From Kaistia defluvii (lineage in GTDB: Bacteria > Pseudomonadota > Alphaproteobacteria > Rhizobiales > Kaistiaceae): a DNA stretch of 64,000 nucleotides. Position numbers and translations under genes: made by a program. This document shows, piece after piece, positions 17,615 through 29,369 of this stretch. Position 1 is the first letter of the stretch. Every line of letters begins with the position of its first letter. Location of the stretch: NCBI RefSeq assembly GCF_040548815.1, contig NZ_JBEPSM010000001.1:496001-560000 (forward strand), in the 5' to 3' direction. A model generated the notes under the pieces. That model searched no databases and was not told where the DNA came from. It was given only the letters and a program-made list of their open reading frames with translations.

Positions 17615-18622
17615 CTAAGCCTCAGCCGCCTGCGTCTCGCGTACGATCCCCAGCGCCGCGTCGAAGGCCGGGGCGATGCGATGCGGCTGGTTGCCGGCGT
17701 CGAGGCGGAAGGTCGGGGTTGCGCCGACGAGCTTGGATAGCAGCCGGAACAGCACCTGCTGCGAGCGCGGGACACCGCCGCCGAGCAGGCCGATATTGTC
17801 GCTGAGGATCACCGAAAGCGCGTCGCCCTTGCTGAGGCGGGCAAGGCTTGCCTCGCCTTCCGAGCGGGGGCCGACCACCACCACGGCGGCGATCTTGTAG
17901 CTCTTCGAGGCGTCCGGCAGCGGCATCAGCTCCGCCAGCGCGGCGCGGGTAAGCGGCGCCTCGTCCTCCTCGCCGCCGAATTCGCCCAGATGCGGCAGGA
18001 TCTCGGGGAACATCGCCGCCGTCCGGCGCTGCACCTTCAGCGTGCGCGGCATGCCCCAGCCGAACAGGTCCGTGCCTTCCTGGCGCAGGATCACCACGTC
18101 ATCGCCCATATGGCCGTAACCGCCCAGCGCCAGCGCCAGCGAGGTCGTCGTCTTGCCGGAGCCGCTGGGGGCGAACAGAAGCATGAGTTCGTCGCGCCCC
18201 GGCACCATCAGCGAGGCGGAGTGGATCGTCATCAGCCCGTGCCCGCGCAGCACCATGTCGAACAGCACGGCCCCGGCCATGGAGCGGAAAGGCTGCTCCG
18301 CCGCAGCCGTCACCTGGACGTCGGTGTGCGGCTTGCCCAGTTCCTCGACGATCGAAAGCTTGCCTGGGACGCGGAACTGCTGGCGGTTGCCCAGCGTGCT
18401 GATCTCGGCATAGAGGCCATCGATCAGCTTGCCGGACCAGATCACCTCGCCCTCGGTGGGAATGTCGTCGCCGGCCGCTTCGCGAACCCGGATCTCATGC
18501 GCGACCGGCCCTTCCGGCTGCTGGAACCCGACAAGCTGAGGGAAGATTGGCGCGGCCAGACCCTCGCGCTCGGCGACTATGTTGAAGGCGAGGCCGGGAA
18601 TGACATAGCGGGTCGTGTGCAT
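17615..18622 (-). CDS. HPr-kinase-like (HprK) protein of the RiPP locus
   Basis: A 335-residue protein. The N-terminal half (about 1-110) is not recognised. The C-terminal half is an HprK-type kinase domain with 'MTIHSASL' (about 131-138), the P-loop 'APSGSGKTT' (151-159) and 'GHMGDDVVIL'. In some lasso-peptide clusters such as paeninodin, a kinase of this family phosphorylates a Ser of the precursor. Here the neighbours are a B2 leader peptidase and a PqqD protein, so it most likely modifies the small peptide encoded at 19482 or its product. It overlaps the B2 gene by one base (TGATG). The start ATG at 18622 was chosen over upstream in-frame starts that run into B2. Confidence 0.85.
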   Translation of the reverse strand: MHTTRYVIPGLAFNIVAEREGLAAPIFPQLVGFQQPEGPVAHEIRVREAAGDDIPTEGEVIWSGKLIDGLYAEISTLGNRQQFRVPGKLSIVEELGKPHTDVQVTAAAEQPFRSMAGAVLFDMVLRGHGLMTIHSASLMVPGRDELMLLFAPSGSGKTTTSLALALGGYGHMGDDVVILRQEGTDLFGWGMPRTLKVQRRTAAMFPEILPHLGEFGGEEDEAPLTRAALAELMPLPDASKSYKIAAVVVVGPRSEGEASLARLSKGDALSVILSDNIGLLGGGVPRSQQVLFRLLSKLVGATPTFRLDAGNQPHRIAPAFDAALGIVRETQAAEA

Positions 18623-19053
18623 CAGGCGTGTCCGGCGCGGTTCTTTTCGATGAAGACCGTCACCATGGACGGCTCGGGTGGGTTGAGCAGCGGCTTGCCG
18701 TCGACGACGACCCAGCAATGGGCGGAGAGCTTCGCGCTGCCGATGCTCTTGCGGTCGACGCCGAAATACATGTCGGCCGGGATGCCCGCGAGTGTCAGGA
18801 AGCGATAGGCGAGAATGCCCTCGCGCAGGCAGCGCCGGTCGCGCATCACCCAGGGGCGGCGCGCGGCGCGCTTGGCGCGGTGGGCGATGTAGGGCGCGGC
18901 GAAACCGTGGTAGCGGCGGTCCGCGCCGGCATCGGCGATCCTCATGATATCGGCGAAATCGCGCGATTTTCGGCAGCGCAACGGCAGGGTGCGAGCCCAG
19001 AACCACATTTCGGCCCGGAACATCGCCCGGCGCAGGACGCTGCCGTCTGTCAC
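18622..19053 (-). CDS. Lasso-type B2 leader peptidase (transglutaminase-like)
   Basis: A 143-residue transglutaminase-fold cysteine protease of the lasso peptide biosynthesis B2 family. The triad residues are visible: Cys75 in 'RRCLREGILAYRFL', His112 in 'SAHCWVVVDG' and Asp118 in the same segment. In lasso pathways this enzyme, delivered by the RRE protein B1, cuts the leader off the precursor. It starts at a GTG that overlaps the PqqD stop codon (GTGA) and ends over the kinase start, so the three genes are translationally coupled. No lasso cyclase (C protein) accompanies it. Confidence 0.88.
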   Translation of the reverse strand: MTDGSVLRRAMFRAEMWFWARTLPLRCRKSRDFADIMRIADAGADRRYHGFAAPYIAHRAKRAARRPWVMRDRRCLREGILAYRFLTLAGIPADMYFGVDRKSIGSAKLSAHCWVVVDGKPLLNPPEPSMVTVFIEKNRAGHA

Positions 19054-19343
19054 TTGTCGACGCGAACGATCAGGCCTTCGGAGGCCAGATGGTTGGCGAG
19101 TTCCGACATGTCGTCGCGCAGCATGTCGGCGTCGACGTCGAAGACCGTCTCGAGTTCCGTCAGGATGCCGGCGAAGTTGCGCGTTCCGTCGACCGTCGAC
19201 AGGAAGGCTGCCGTAGTGTCGTTGCAGGTGAACAGCTGGCCCGACACGGTGTCGAGCAGCACGCCGCCTTCGCCGTCGCCGAGCGGCTGAAAGCTTGTAT
19301 TTTCATGAAGCGCCCAAACGGCGCTCGGCTCGATTCTAGACAC
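19050..19343 (-). CDS. PqqD-family RiPP recognition element protein (B1-like)
   Basis: A 97-residue PqqD/RRE protein: 'ALHENTSFQPLGDGEGGVLLDTVSGQLFTCNDTTAAFLSTVDG' followed by a helical part 'DMSELANHLASEGLIV'. Such domains form a three-helix bundle with a beta sheet that binds the precursor leader and passes it to the processing enzymes. The start is GTG 19343 with GGAGA 8 bases upstream. It is the first gene of the minus-strand trio and faces the precursor gene across a 138-base divergent region in which I could not define promoters. Confidence 0.88.
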   Translation of the reverse strand: MSRIEPSAVWALHENTSFQPLGDGEGGVLLDTVSGQLFTCNDTTAAFLSTVDGTRNFAGILTELETVFDVDADMLRDDMSELANHLASEGLIVRVDK

Positions 19344-19481
19344 GGGATGTCTCTCCGTAAGGCTGGTGCGAAAGGTGGGATAGCTGAAGCTCGTGTGCTT
19401 GACCAGAGGTCACGCTTGCGGTTGGCTGGTCTATCGCCGGGTAATTCCTGAACGATTCAAAAGATGACTGGGGAATATGGA

Positions 19482-19580
19482 ATGAAGAAGACCTACGAGA
19501 AGCCCGAGCTTCTGAAACGCGATCGGGTCGCGATGATTGTCGCTGCAACTTCCGGCAACACGCCGCCGCCGCCGCCGTAG
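19482..19580 (+). CDS. Putative RiPP precursor peptide, 32 residues, polyproline end
   Basis: A short gene with a good ribosome site (GGGGA, 7 bases before ATG). Residues 1-11 are MKKTYEKPELL, matching the lasso-leader recognition pattern YxxPxL (Tyr5, Pro8, Leu10) bound by B1 proteins. A conserved-type Thr lies at 23, then Ser24, and the remaining eight residues are GNTPPPPP. By the lasso rule (Thr at position -2), cleavage would fall between Ser24 and Gly25 and release that octapeptide. It has no Asp or Glu, so lasso ring closure is impossible. Thr23, Ser24 and Thr27 are the possible phosphorylation sites for the neighbouring kinase. There is no transport gene nearby. Confidence 0.78.
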   Translation: MKKTYEKPELLKRDRVAMIVAATSGNTPPPPP

Positions 19581-19726
19581 GACGGCTGGCCGTCGGCGGG
19601 GCTGGTGCTCCTGGTCGCAGGCGGCTGACGTTGGTTTTGCAGGATGATGGGCGGTGCCGGGCATCGCCCTTCGTTCATCCGGGTGGACATGTTCCTCCGG
19701 TTTTGCCGTCGCTGGAATGAAATTGA

Positions 19727-20785
19727 ATGTCCACCGTTGACGTTGCCGAGGCCGTACCGCTTCGAGGCGGTACGCCGCGCCGCCTCTCGCGCGCCGATGG
19801 CCGGTTGCTGATCGCGCTCGCCGATCCGGAATCGAGCCTGGCTCCGATGTCGCTCGCGCCCGAGCGCGCGCATCTGCTGCTGTCGCAGGCCGAGCGCCAT
19901 GGCGTGCTGCCGGCGGTGCTGCGCAAGCTGCGGCCGATCCTGGCCAGCGCCGACCTTCGGCCGGTGCGCGACGATTTCGTGGCGCGTTTCTCGGCCGGCG
20001 TCGCCTTCAACATGCAGCTGCGCGTCGAGGCGAAGCGTCTTGCCACCGCGCTGCGCGCTGCCCATCAGCCGGCGCTGCTGATCAAGGGCCATGATTTCGC
20101 CGACAACATCTATCCAGACCCGGTCCTGCGCCCGACCAGCGACATCGACATCATCGTCCCGCTCAAGAGCCTCGCCTCGGTCGAGGCGGTGGTGGCGTCG
20201 TCCGGCTTCGGGCTGTTGCCGGACCAGCGCGACGACGAGCAGCTGGAGCGCAAGTGGATCCATTCGGTCCATCGCCGCCTGATGCTGGAGATCCAGGGCA
20301 ATCTGGTGCACGCGCCCGGTCTGCGCTCGAAGCTGTCGCTCGGCTTCGCGGAGCTCTGCCCGCATGGCGACCCGGCCGAGGCGGCGCGGCCGTCGACGCG
20401 GCTGGCGATCGCCGGCGTCCATGCGGCGAGCTCGCACCATTTCGAACTTCTGCGGCTGGTCGTCGACGTGCTGCAGGCGGCGCGTCGGCTGCAGGGCGCG
20501 GCGGAGGAACAGACGCTGGAGGATCTGGTGCGCCGTTCGGGCATCCGCCTGGCGCTGGTCGCCGCGCTCGATCTGGCGGCGACGCTGTACGACGACAAGC
20601 GATGCCGGGAAATCGGCCGCGCTCTGGCGCCGGTGCGCTTCCGCGGCGCGGCGCGGCTGCTCATCAATGGCGATGTCGTGATGGCGATGGAAACCGGCGA
20701 GCGGGCCCTGCAATCCTGGCGGCGGTCGCTGTTTCGCGAATTGCTGAAGCGCGGCCCGGGACGCGATTCGCTTCCCTCGTCATGA
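19727..20785 (+). CDS. Nucleotidyltransferase family protein of the RiPP locus
   Basis: A 352-residue protein of the uncharacterised nucleotidyltransferase family (NTP_transf_5 type). The core signature is 'LLIKGHDFADNIYPDPVLRPTSDIDIIVP' (about residues 122-150), with the paired acidic residues DID that bind metal and nucleotide. A later segment 'WIHSVHRRLMLEIQGNLV' is typical of the family. Proteins of this family accompany HprK-like kinases in tailoring lasso peptide clusters, where they may add a nucleotidyl group to a phosphorylated peptide. It lies 146 bases after the precursor gene on the same strand. The target is inferred from context only. Confidence 0.82.
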   Translation: MSTVDVAEAVPLRGGTPRRLSRADGRLLIALADPESSLAPMSLAPERAHLLLSQAERHGVLPAVLRKLRPILASADLRPVRDDFVARFSAGVAFNMQLRVEAKRLATALRAAHQPALLIKGHDFADNIYPDPVLRPTSDIDIIVPLKSLASVEAVVASSGFGLLPDQRDDEQLERKWIHSVHRRLMLEIQGNLVHAPGLRSKLSLGFAELCPHGDPAEAARPSTRLAIAGVHAASSHHFELLRLVVDVLQAARRLQGAAEEQTLEDLVRRSGIRLALVAALDLAATLYDDKRCREIGRALAPVRFRGAARLLINGDVVMAMETGERALQSWRRSLFRELLKRGPGRDSLPSS

Positions 20786-20851
20786 CGCCAATTGAATGCT
20801 ATCCGTTGCGCAACGCATTCGTGTAGTGCGCGGTTTTCGACGGAGGGCAGG

Positions 20852-21529
20852 GTGCAGGTCGCCGACATCGTTTCCCGGCTCGGACGGACGAGCTTCTTTA
20901 ACGGCCTCGAGAGGGACGACCTGACGCGCCTCGCCCAGATCGCGCGCGTCTCGACCTATGCGGCCGATACCATCCTGTTCTCGCAGGGCGACGAATCCGA
21001 CGGGCTCTACGCCGTCGTCGACGGGATCGTCCGCATCTTCCTGACGGCGGATGACAGCCGCGAGCTGACCATCCAGCTTTACGAGGAAGGCGAGGTCATC
21101 GGCGAAATCGCGCTGATCGACGGGCTGCCGCGCAGCGCCGGCGCCGCGACGCTGACCGAGACGCGCCTGATCTTCATCCCGCGCCAGTCCTTCCTCAACC
21201 TGCTCGACAGTTCGAGCCAGTTGCAGCGCCAGATCATCCTCAGTCTCTGCGAGCGGCTGCGGCACACCAACGAGCAGGTAAACCGCGCCGTCTTCACCGA
21301 TCTGCGCCATCGCCTGCTGGTGCTGCTGCGCCAGCTCGCGCTGATCCACGGCCGCATCGAACGCGATGTCGCGGTCGTCGAGCTCGACCTGACCCAGGGC
21401 ACGCTCGCCCAGATGCTGGGCGCCAGCCGCGAGGCGGTGAACAAGCAGATCCGCGCCCTGATCAAGGAAGGGCGCCTTTCCGTCGACGGCCATCGCATCA
21501 TCGTGCACCGCTCGACCCGCGAGACCTGA
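20852..21529 (+). CDS. Crp/Fnr family transcriptional regulator
   Basis: A 225-residue regulator with an N-terminal cyclic-nucleotide-binding fold (about 5-120; 'FSQGDESDGLYAVVDGIVRIF', 'GEVIGEIALIDGLPRSAGAATLTET'). The C-terminal winged helix (about 150-215) has 'TQGTLAQMLGASREAVNKQIRALIKEGRLSV'. There are no N-terminal Fe-S cysteines, so it is not an FNR oxygen sensor. The start is GTG 20852, with GGAGG 5 bases upstream; a TTG at 20792 has no site. It stands between the RiPP genes and glgP. Control of the glg genes is plausible but unproven. Confidence 0.88.
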   Translation: MQVADIVSRLGRTSFFNGLERDDLTRLAQIARVSTYAADTILFSQGDESDGLYAVVDGIVRIFLTADDSRELTIQLYEEGEVIGEIALIDGLPRSAGAATLTETRLIFIPRQSFLNLLDSSSQLQRQIILSLCERLRHTNEQVNRAVFTDLRHRLLVLLRQLALIHGRIERDVAVVELDLTQGTLAQMLGASREAVNKQIRALIKEGRLSVDGHRIIVHRSTRET

Positions 21530-21782
21530 TCCGGCGTGGCTCCGTGGCGGTGCCGCTGTTTCCGGTGCGCCGCCGCTCGCCCATAAATTAGGCTGTCGTC
21601 TAAACGAAACGGACTATGCCATAAGGTGGCCGAGTGACCAGCGGCCGCTTTCTGCCCTTCCGGGTGAATCCCGGGGGCGATGCAATTCGGCATTGTTGTT
21701 GCATGGAGTGCAGTCTGGCCCGAGCGATCGCCGTCGGTCCGGATGCGAGGCAATTCGCGGCGAGCCAGGACGAGGCCAATCG

Positions 21783-24287
<2,505 letters not shown>

Positions 24288-24309
24288 GCAAAGCGTACAG
24301 GGAGTTGCG

Positions 24310-26529
24310 ATGACGGGTTGGCGGGCAAGCGTATCGGATGTCGAAGCCCTCATTGCCGCGCGCCACGGTGATCCCTTCGCCCTTCTGGGGCCGCATGAAA
24401 CGCCGGATGGCCTCGTCATCCGGGCCTTCATGCCGCATGCGGAAACGCTCGTCGTCGAGGATCGCGACGGAAACCGGGTCGCGCCGCTGGAACGGCGTCC
24501 CGGCACCGATTTCTTCGAGGCCCTGATTCCCGGCCGCACCGCGCGCTTCCGCTACCGGCTTCGGGCGGAGAATGCCGGCGGCGGCTGGACCTTCCATGAT
24601 CCCTACAGCTTCGTCGGCGTGCTGGGCGCGACCGACGACTACCTGCTGGTCGAAGGCACCCATCGCCAGCTCTATGAAAAACTCGGCGCGCACCTGCTAC
24701 ATCACGAAGGCGTCGACGGCGTGCATTTCGCCGTCTGGGCGCCCGATGCGCAGCGCGTCTCGGTCGTCGGCGATTTCAACGGCTGGGATGGCCGCCGCCA
24801 CCAGATGCGCAAGCGCGTCGACAGCGGCCTGTGGGAAATTTTCGCGGCCGATCTCGGCGAGGGGGCGATCTACAAATACGAGATCGTCGGCGCCGACGGC
24901 ATCGTCCAGCCGCTCAAGGCGGATCCGGTCGGCTTTGCCGGCGAGCTTCGGCCCTCGACGGCGTCGATCGTGGCGCGGACGGACAATTTCACCTGGAGCG
25001 ACGAGGCGTTTCTCGGCCAGCGCGGCGAGGGCCAGGCCCGGCGCCAGCCCATGTCGATCTACGAGGTGCATCTCGGCTCCTGGCAGCGCGGCGATGGCAA
25101 TTCCTTCCTCACCTATGAGGAACTGGCCGACCGTCTGATCCCCTATGCGGTCCAGATGGGCTTCACCCATCTCGAGCTGCTGCCGGTCAGCGAACATCCG
25201 CTCGATGCGTCCTGGGGCTACCAGCCGATCGGCCTGTTCGCGCCGACGCGGCGGCATGGCGACCCGGCCGGTTTCGCCCGCTTCGTCGATCGCGCGCACC
25301 AGGCCGGGCTCAGCGTCATCCTCGATTGGGTCCCGGCGCATTTCCCAACCGACCGGCATGGCCTGTCGCATTTCGACGGCAAGCCGCTCTATGAGCATGC
25401 CGATCCGCGCCGGGGCTTCCATCCCGACTGGAACACGGCGATCTATGATTTCGGCCGCAAGGAGGTGTCGAACTTCCTCGCCGCCAGCGCGCTCTATTGG
25501 CTCGACCGCTACCATGTCGACGGTTTCCGCGTCGATGCGGTCGCGTCGATGCTCTATCTCAATTATTCGCGGAAGGACGGCGAATGGTCGCCCAATCCGG
25601 ACGGTACCAACGACAACAAGGACGCGGTGGCGTTCGTGCGCCGCGTCAACCAGCTCTGCTATGGCGAGCATCCGGGCACCACGACCATCGCCGAGGAATC
25701 GACCTCCTGGCCGGGCGTCACGCTGCCTGTGCATGAGAACGGGCTCGGCTTTGGCTTCAAGTGGAACATGGGCTGGATGAACGACACGCTCGACTACATG
25801 TCGCTCGAGCCGATCCATCGCCGCTATCACCACGACAAGCTGACCTTCGGCCTGCTCTATGCCTTCTCGGAGAATTTCGTCCTGCCGCTCAGCCATGACG
25901 AGGTCGTGCATGGCAAGCGCTCGATCCTGGGCAAGATGCCGGGCGACCGCTGGCAGCAATTCGCCAATGTCCGCGCTTATTACGGCTACATGTGGGGCCA
26001 CCCCGGCAAGAAGCTTTTGTTCATGGGCCAGGAGTTCGGCCAGGCCAAGGAATGGAACTTCGACCAGAGCCTTGACTGGCACCTGCTGGACGATCCGCAG
26101 CATTCCGGCCTGCAGGATTTCGTCCGCGACCTGAACACCGCCTATCGCAGCCATCCGGCGCTGCATGCGCGCGATTGCGAGGGCGAAGGGTTTCGCTGGG
26201 TGGTTCCGGACGACAAGGACCAGTCGGTCTTCGCCTTCCTGCGCTTCGGCGCGCCGGGCGACAAGCCGGTGCTCGTCATCTCCAACTTCACGCCGGTGGT
26301 GCGCGATTTCTATCGCATCGGCCTGCCCGAGGCGGGCCGCTGGCGCGAGATCCTCAATTCGGACGCCACGATCTATGGCGGCTCCGGCGTCGGCAATCTG
26401 GGCGCCGTCGAGGCGACGTCCGTGCCCGCTCATGGTTTCCCGGCTTCTGCCGAATTCGTTCTACCTCCGCTCGCGACGGTTTTCTTCGAATATGATCCGA
26501 AGGAACCGTCAGCGCGGGGGCGTGGTTGA
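24310..26529 (+). CDS. glgB: 1,4-alpha-glucan branching enzyme
   Basis: A 739-residue GH13 enzyme that makes alpha-1,6 branches in glycogen. It has two N-terminal beta-sandwich regions (about 10-230; '[27 protein letters not shown]'). The TIM barrel follows: '[10 protein letters not shown]', 'DWVPAHFP', '[19 protein letters not shown]' with the nucleophile Asp, the general acid Glu in 'TIAEEST', and '[10 protein letters not shown]' with the third catalytic Asp. The start ATG has GGGAG 5 bases upstream and lies 22 bases after glgP. Length is normal for the family. Confidence 0.97.
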   Translation: MTGWRASVSDVEALIAARHGDPFALLGPHETPDGLVIRAFMPHAETLVVEDRDGNRVAPLERRPGTDFFEALIPGRTARFRYRLRAENAGGGWTFHDPYSFVGVLGATDDYLLVEGTHRQLYEKLGAHLLHHEGVDGVHFAVWAPDAQRVSVVGDFNGWDGRRHQMRKRVDSGLWEIFAADLGEGAIYKYEIVGADGIVQPLKADPVGFAGELRPSTASIVARTDNFTWSDEAFLGQRGEGQARRQPMSIYEVHLGSWQRGDGNSFLTYEELADRLIPYAVQMGFTHLELLPVSEHPLDASWGYQPIGLFAPTRRHGDPAGFARFVDRAHQAGLSVILDWVPAHFPTDRHGLSHFDGKPLYEHADPRRGFHPDWNTAIYDFGRKEVSNFLAASALYWLDRYHVDGFRVDAVASMLYLNYSRKDGEWSPNPDGTNDNKDAVAFVRRVNQLCYGEHPGTTTIAEESTSWPGVTLPVHENGLGFGFKWNMGWMNDTLDYMSLEPIHRRYHHDKLTFGLLYAFSENFVLPLSHDEVVHGKRSILGKMPGDRWQQFANVRAYYGYMWGHPGKKLLFMGQEFGQAKEWNFDQSLDWHLLDDPQHSGLQDFVRDLNTAYRSHPALHARDCEGEGFRWVVPDDKDQSVFAFLRFGAPGDKPVLVISNFTPVVRDFYRIGLPEAGRWREILNSDATIYGGSGVGNLGAVEATSVPAHGFPASAEFVLPPLATVFFEYDPKEPSARGRG

Positions 26530-26571
26530 CAAAAACACTGCAAGACAACGTGCGTTTCGGGAGGACTAAGG

Positions 26572-27837
26572 ATGGAACGGCCGCAGACCAATGCGCCGCT
26601 TGCGCGTAATGCCATGGCCTTCGTGCTGGCGGGTGGACGCGGCAGCCGCCTGATGGAATTGACCGACCGGCGCGCCAAGCCGGCGGTCTATTTCGGCGGC
26701 AAGTCGCGCATCATCGATTTCGCGCTCTCCAATGCCGTCAATTCGGGCATCCGCAGGATCGGCGTCGCCACGCAGTACAAGGCGCACAGCCTGATCCGGC
26801 ACCTGAACCGGGGCTGGAACTTCTTCCGGCCCGAGCGCAACGAGATTTTCGACGTCTTCCCGGCGAGCCAGCGCGTCTCCGAGGACGCCTGGTATCGCGG
26901 CACGGCCGACGCGGTCTATCAGAACCTCGATATCCTGAAGGACTACGAAGCCAAGTATTTCGTCATTCTCGCCGGCGATCACATCTACAAGATGGACTAC
27001 GAGTTGATGCTGCAGCAGCACGTCGACTCAGGCGCCGACGTGACGATCGGCTGCCTGGAAGTGCCGCGCATGGAGGCGACCGGCTTCGGCGTCATGCATG
27101 TTGACGAGACCGACCGCATTCTTGAGTTTGTCGAGAAGCCGGCGGATCCGCCGGCCATGCCCGGCAAGCCGGACAAGGCGCTGGCCTCGATGGGCATCTA
27201 TGTCTTCGACACCAAGTTCCTGATCGAGGAACTGGAGCGCGACGCCAACGACCCGAATTCCAGCCGCGACTTCGGCAAGGACATCATCCCGAACATCGTC
27301 AAGAACGGGAAGGCCGTCGCCCACCACTTCGAGGATTCCTGCGTGCGTTCGACCCAGGAATCCGTCAGCTATTGGCGCGACGTCGGAACGGTCGATGCCT
27401 ATTGGGAAGCGAATATCGACCTGACCAGCATCGTGCCCGATCTCGACCTGTTCGACCGCAACTGGCCGATCTGGACCTATAGCGAGGTCACGCCGCCGGC
27501 GAAGTTCGTCCATAACGAGGATCATCGCCGCGGCTATGCGCTGTCGTCGCTGGTCTCGGGCGGCTGCATCGTCTCCGGCGCGTCGCTGGAACGGGCGCTG
27601 CTGTTCACCGGCGTGCGCTGCAATTCCTATTCGCATGTCGAGAACGGCGTCATCCTGCCCTATGTCGAGGTCGGCCGTTCGGCCCGCCTCAGCAATGTGG
27701 TGGTCGATGCGCGCGTGCAGATCCCGGAAGGGCTCGTGGTCGGTGAGGATCCGGAACTCGACGCGAAACGCTTCATGCGCACCCATAACGGCATCTGCCT
27801 GATCACCCAGCCGATGATCGATGCGTTGAATCTTTGA
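26572..27837 (+). CDS. glgC: Glucose-1-phosphate adenylyltransferase
   Basis: A 421-residue ADP-glucose pyrophosphorylase, the committed and allosterically controlled step of glycogen synthesis. The nucleotide loop is '[42 protein letters not shown]'. The catalytic Asp is in '[15 protein letters not shown]' and glucose-phosphate binding in 'FVEKP'. The C-terminal left-handed beta-helix is visible as '[59 protein letters not shown]'. It sits 42 bases after glgB with GGAGG upstream of its ATG. Confidence 0.97.
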   Translation: MERPQTNAPLARNAMAFVLAGGRGSRLMELTDRRAKPAVYFGGKSRIIDFALSNAVNSGIRRIGVATQYKAHSLIRHLNRGWNFFRPERNEIFDVFPASQRVSEDAWYRGTADAVYQNLDILKDYEAKYFVILAGDHIYKMDYELMLQQHVDSGADVTIGCLEVPRMEATGFGVMHVDETDRILEFVEKPADPPAMPGKPDKALASMGIYVFDTKFLIEELERDANDPNSSRDFGKDIIPNIVKNGKAVAHHFEDSCVRSTQESVSYWRDVGTVDAYWEANIDLTSIVPDLDLFDRNWPIWTYSEVTPPAKFVHNEDHRRGYALSSLVSGGCIVSGASLERALLFTGVRCNSYSHVENGVILPYVEVGRSARLSNVVVDARVQIPEGLVVGEDPELDAKRFMRTHNGICLITQPMIDALNL

Positions 27838-27839
27838 AG

Positions 27840-27887
27840 ACCCTCGTCCCAGCCCCTCTCCCGCTTGCGGGAGAGGGTGGTGAGGGC
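27840..27887. repeat. Palindromic repeat, family B copy 3
   Basis: CCCTCGTCCCAGCCCCTCTCCCGC pairs with GCGGGAGAGGGTGGTGAGGGC. It is the same unit as at 12884 and 13013. It starts within 3 bases of the glgC stop codon and lies inside the glg operon, ahead of glgA. Confidence 0.75.
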
Positions 27888-27914
27888 CTTGCTTCCTGTT
27901 CCAAGGTTTAGCTG

Positions 27915-29369
27915 ATGACCCTGAAAGTTCTCGCCGTCGTCTCCGAGATCTACCCGCTCGTGAAAACCGGCGGCCTCGCCGATGTCGCCGGCGCCTTGCC
28001 GGGCGCGCTCGCGACCGAGGATATCGCGGTCACCACGCTCATCCCGGGCTATCCGGCGGTGATGGCGGAGCTGAAGAAGCCCGAGGTCGTGCATACCTTT
28101 CCGGGCCTGTTCGGCCATGACGCGCGGCTGCTCAAGGCGCACGCGAAGGGTCTGGACCTCCTCGTTCTCGACGCGCCGCATCTCTTCAACCGGCCGGGCA
28201 ACCCCTATGTCGATGGCGACGGGCGGGACTGGATGGACAATCCGCTCCGCTTCGCCGCGCTTTCGCGCGTCGCCGCCGAAATCGGCCAGGGGCTGGTGCC
28301 GAGGCTGACGCCGGATGTCATCCATGCGCATGACTGGCAGACGGGACTGACCGCCGCCTATATGCGTTATGACGAGCGCGTCGCCATCCCGACGGTGATG
28401 ACCGTCCACAATCTCGCTTTCCAGGGCCAGTATGGCCGCGACCTATTGCCGGCGCTTGGCCTGCCGGCGCGCGCCTATGCCGTGGACGGCGTCGAATATT
28501 ACGGCACCATCGGCTTCCTGAAGGCCGGGCTGCAGCTCTCCGATCGCATAACCACCGTGTCGCCGACCTATGCGGCCGAGATCCGCACGGGCGAGGGCGG
28601 CATGGGTCTGGACGGCCTGCTGCGCAGTCGCGGCAATGCCGTCTCGGGGATCCTCAACGGCATCGATACGGCGGTCTGGAATCCGGCGACGGACACCTCG
28701 ATCGCCGCGCCCTACGACCTCGCCAAGATGGCTGGCCGCGCCGTCAACAAGAAGGCGCTGCAGCAGCGGCTTGGCCTCGATGTCGATCCCAATGCGCTGA
28801 TCTTCGGCGTCGTCAGCCGGCTGAGCTGGCAGAAGGGGCTCGACCTGCTGCTCGATCGCCTGCCGGTGATCCTCGGTTCGGGCGGACAACTGGCGCTGCT
28901 CGGCTCCGGCGAGCCGTGGCTGGCGAATGGTTTCGGCGGCGCCACGACGCTGCATCGCGGTCGGGTCGGCATGATCAACGGCTATGATGAGGGCCTGGCG
29001 CATCTGATCCAGGCCGGCTCGGACGTGATCCTCGTGCCCTCGCGCTTCGAGCCGTGCGGCCTGACCCAGCTCTGCGCGCTGCGCTATGGCGCGCTGCCGC
29101 TGGTGTCGCGGGTCGGCGGCCTGGCCGATACCGTGATCGACGCCAATGAGGTGGCGCTCGCCGCGGGCGTCGGCACCGGGGTGCAGTTCAATCCGGTCAA
29201 TGGCGATGCGCTGGAATCCGCCATCCTGCGGACGGCCAATCTGTGGCGCGACCGCCCGGCCTGGAAGAGGATGCAGAAGAACGCGATGAAAACGGACGTT
29301 TCCTGGACCCGGCCAGCCGCCGCCTATGCGCGGCTCTACCGCGAGCTCGTGGCCGGCCACGCGGGATGA
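27915..29369 (+). CDS. glgA: Glycogen synthase (ADP-glucose)
   Basis: A 484-residue GT5 glycogen synthase, which adds glucose from ADP-glucose to chain ends. The N-terminal '[25 protein letters not shown]' holds the KTGGL substrate lysine. '[11 protein letters not shown]' and the C-terminal '[17 protein letters not shown]', '[19 protein letters not shown]' and '[13 protein letters not shown]' form the catalytic GT-B cleft with the conserved Glu. Length is typical. Its stop overlaps the glgX start (ATGA). Confidence 0.97.
   Translation: MTLKVLAVVSEIYPLVKTGGLADVAGALPGALATEDIAVTTLIPGYPAVMAELKKPEVVHTFPGLFGHDARLLKAHAKGLDLLVLDAPHLFNRPGNPYVDGDGRDWMDNPLRFAALSRVAAEIGQGLVPRLTPDVIHAHDWQTGLTAAYMRYDERVAIPTVMTVHNLAFQGQYGRDLLPALGLPARAYAVDGVEYYGTIGFLKAGLQLSDRITTVSPTYAAEIRTGEGGMGLDGLLRSRGNAVSGILNGIDTAVWNPATDTSIAAPYDLAKMAGRAVNKKALQQRLGLDVDPNALIFGVVSRLSWQKGLDLLLDRLPVILGSGGQLALLGSGEPWLANGFGGATTLHRGRVGMINGYDEGLAHLIQAGSDVILVPSRFEPCGLTQLCALRYGALPLVSRVGGLADTVIDANEVALAAGVGTGVQFNPVNGDALESAILRTANLWRDRPAWKRMQKNAMKTDVSWTRPAAAYARLYRELVAGHAG

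Noticed and set aside
17464..17805. Small plus-strand frame starting 'MRRIFIAALIAHQQ' after the tetR gene
   Set aside because: It runs through a palindromic repeat and into the antisense of the kinase gene; the signal-like start is short and unsupported.
17615..20785. Complete lasso peptide cluster
   Set aside because: No asparagine-synthetase-like cyclase and no Asp/Glu in the predicted core, so a true lasso product is not supported.
24697..26433. Long minus-strand open frame opposite glgB
   Set aside because: Shadow frame; glgB carries all catalytic motifs on the plus strand.
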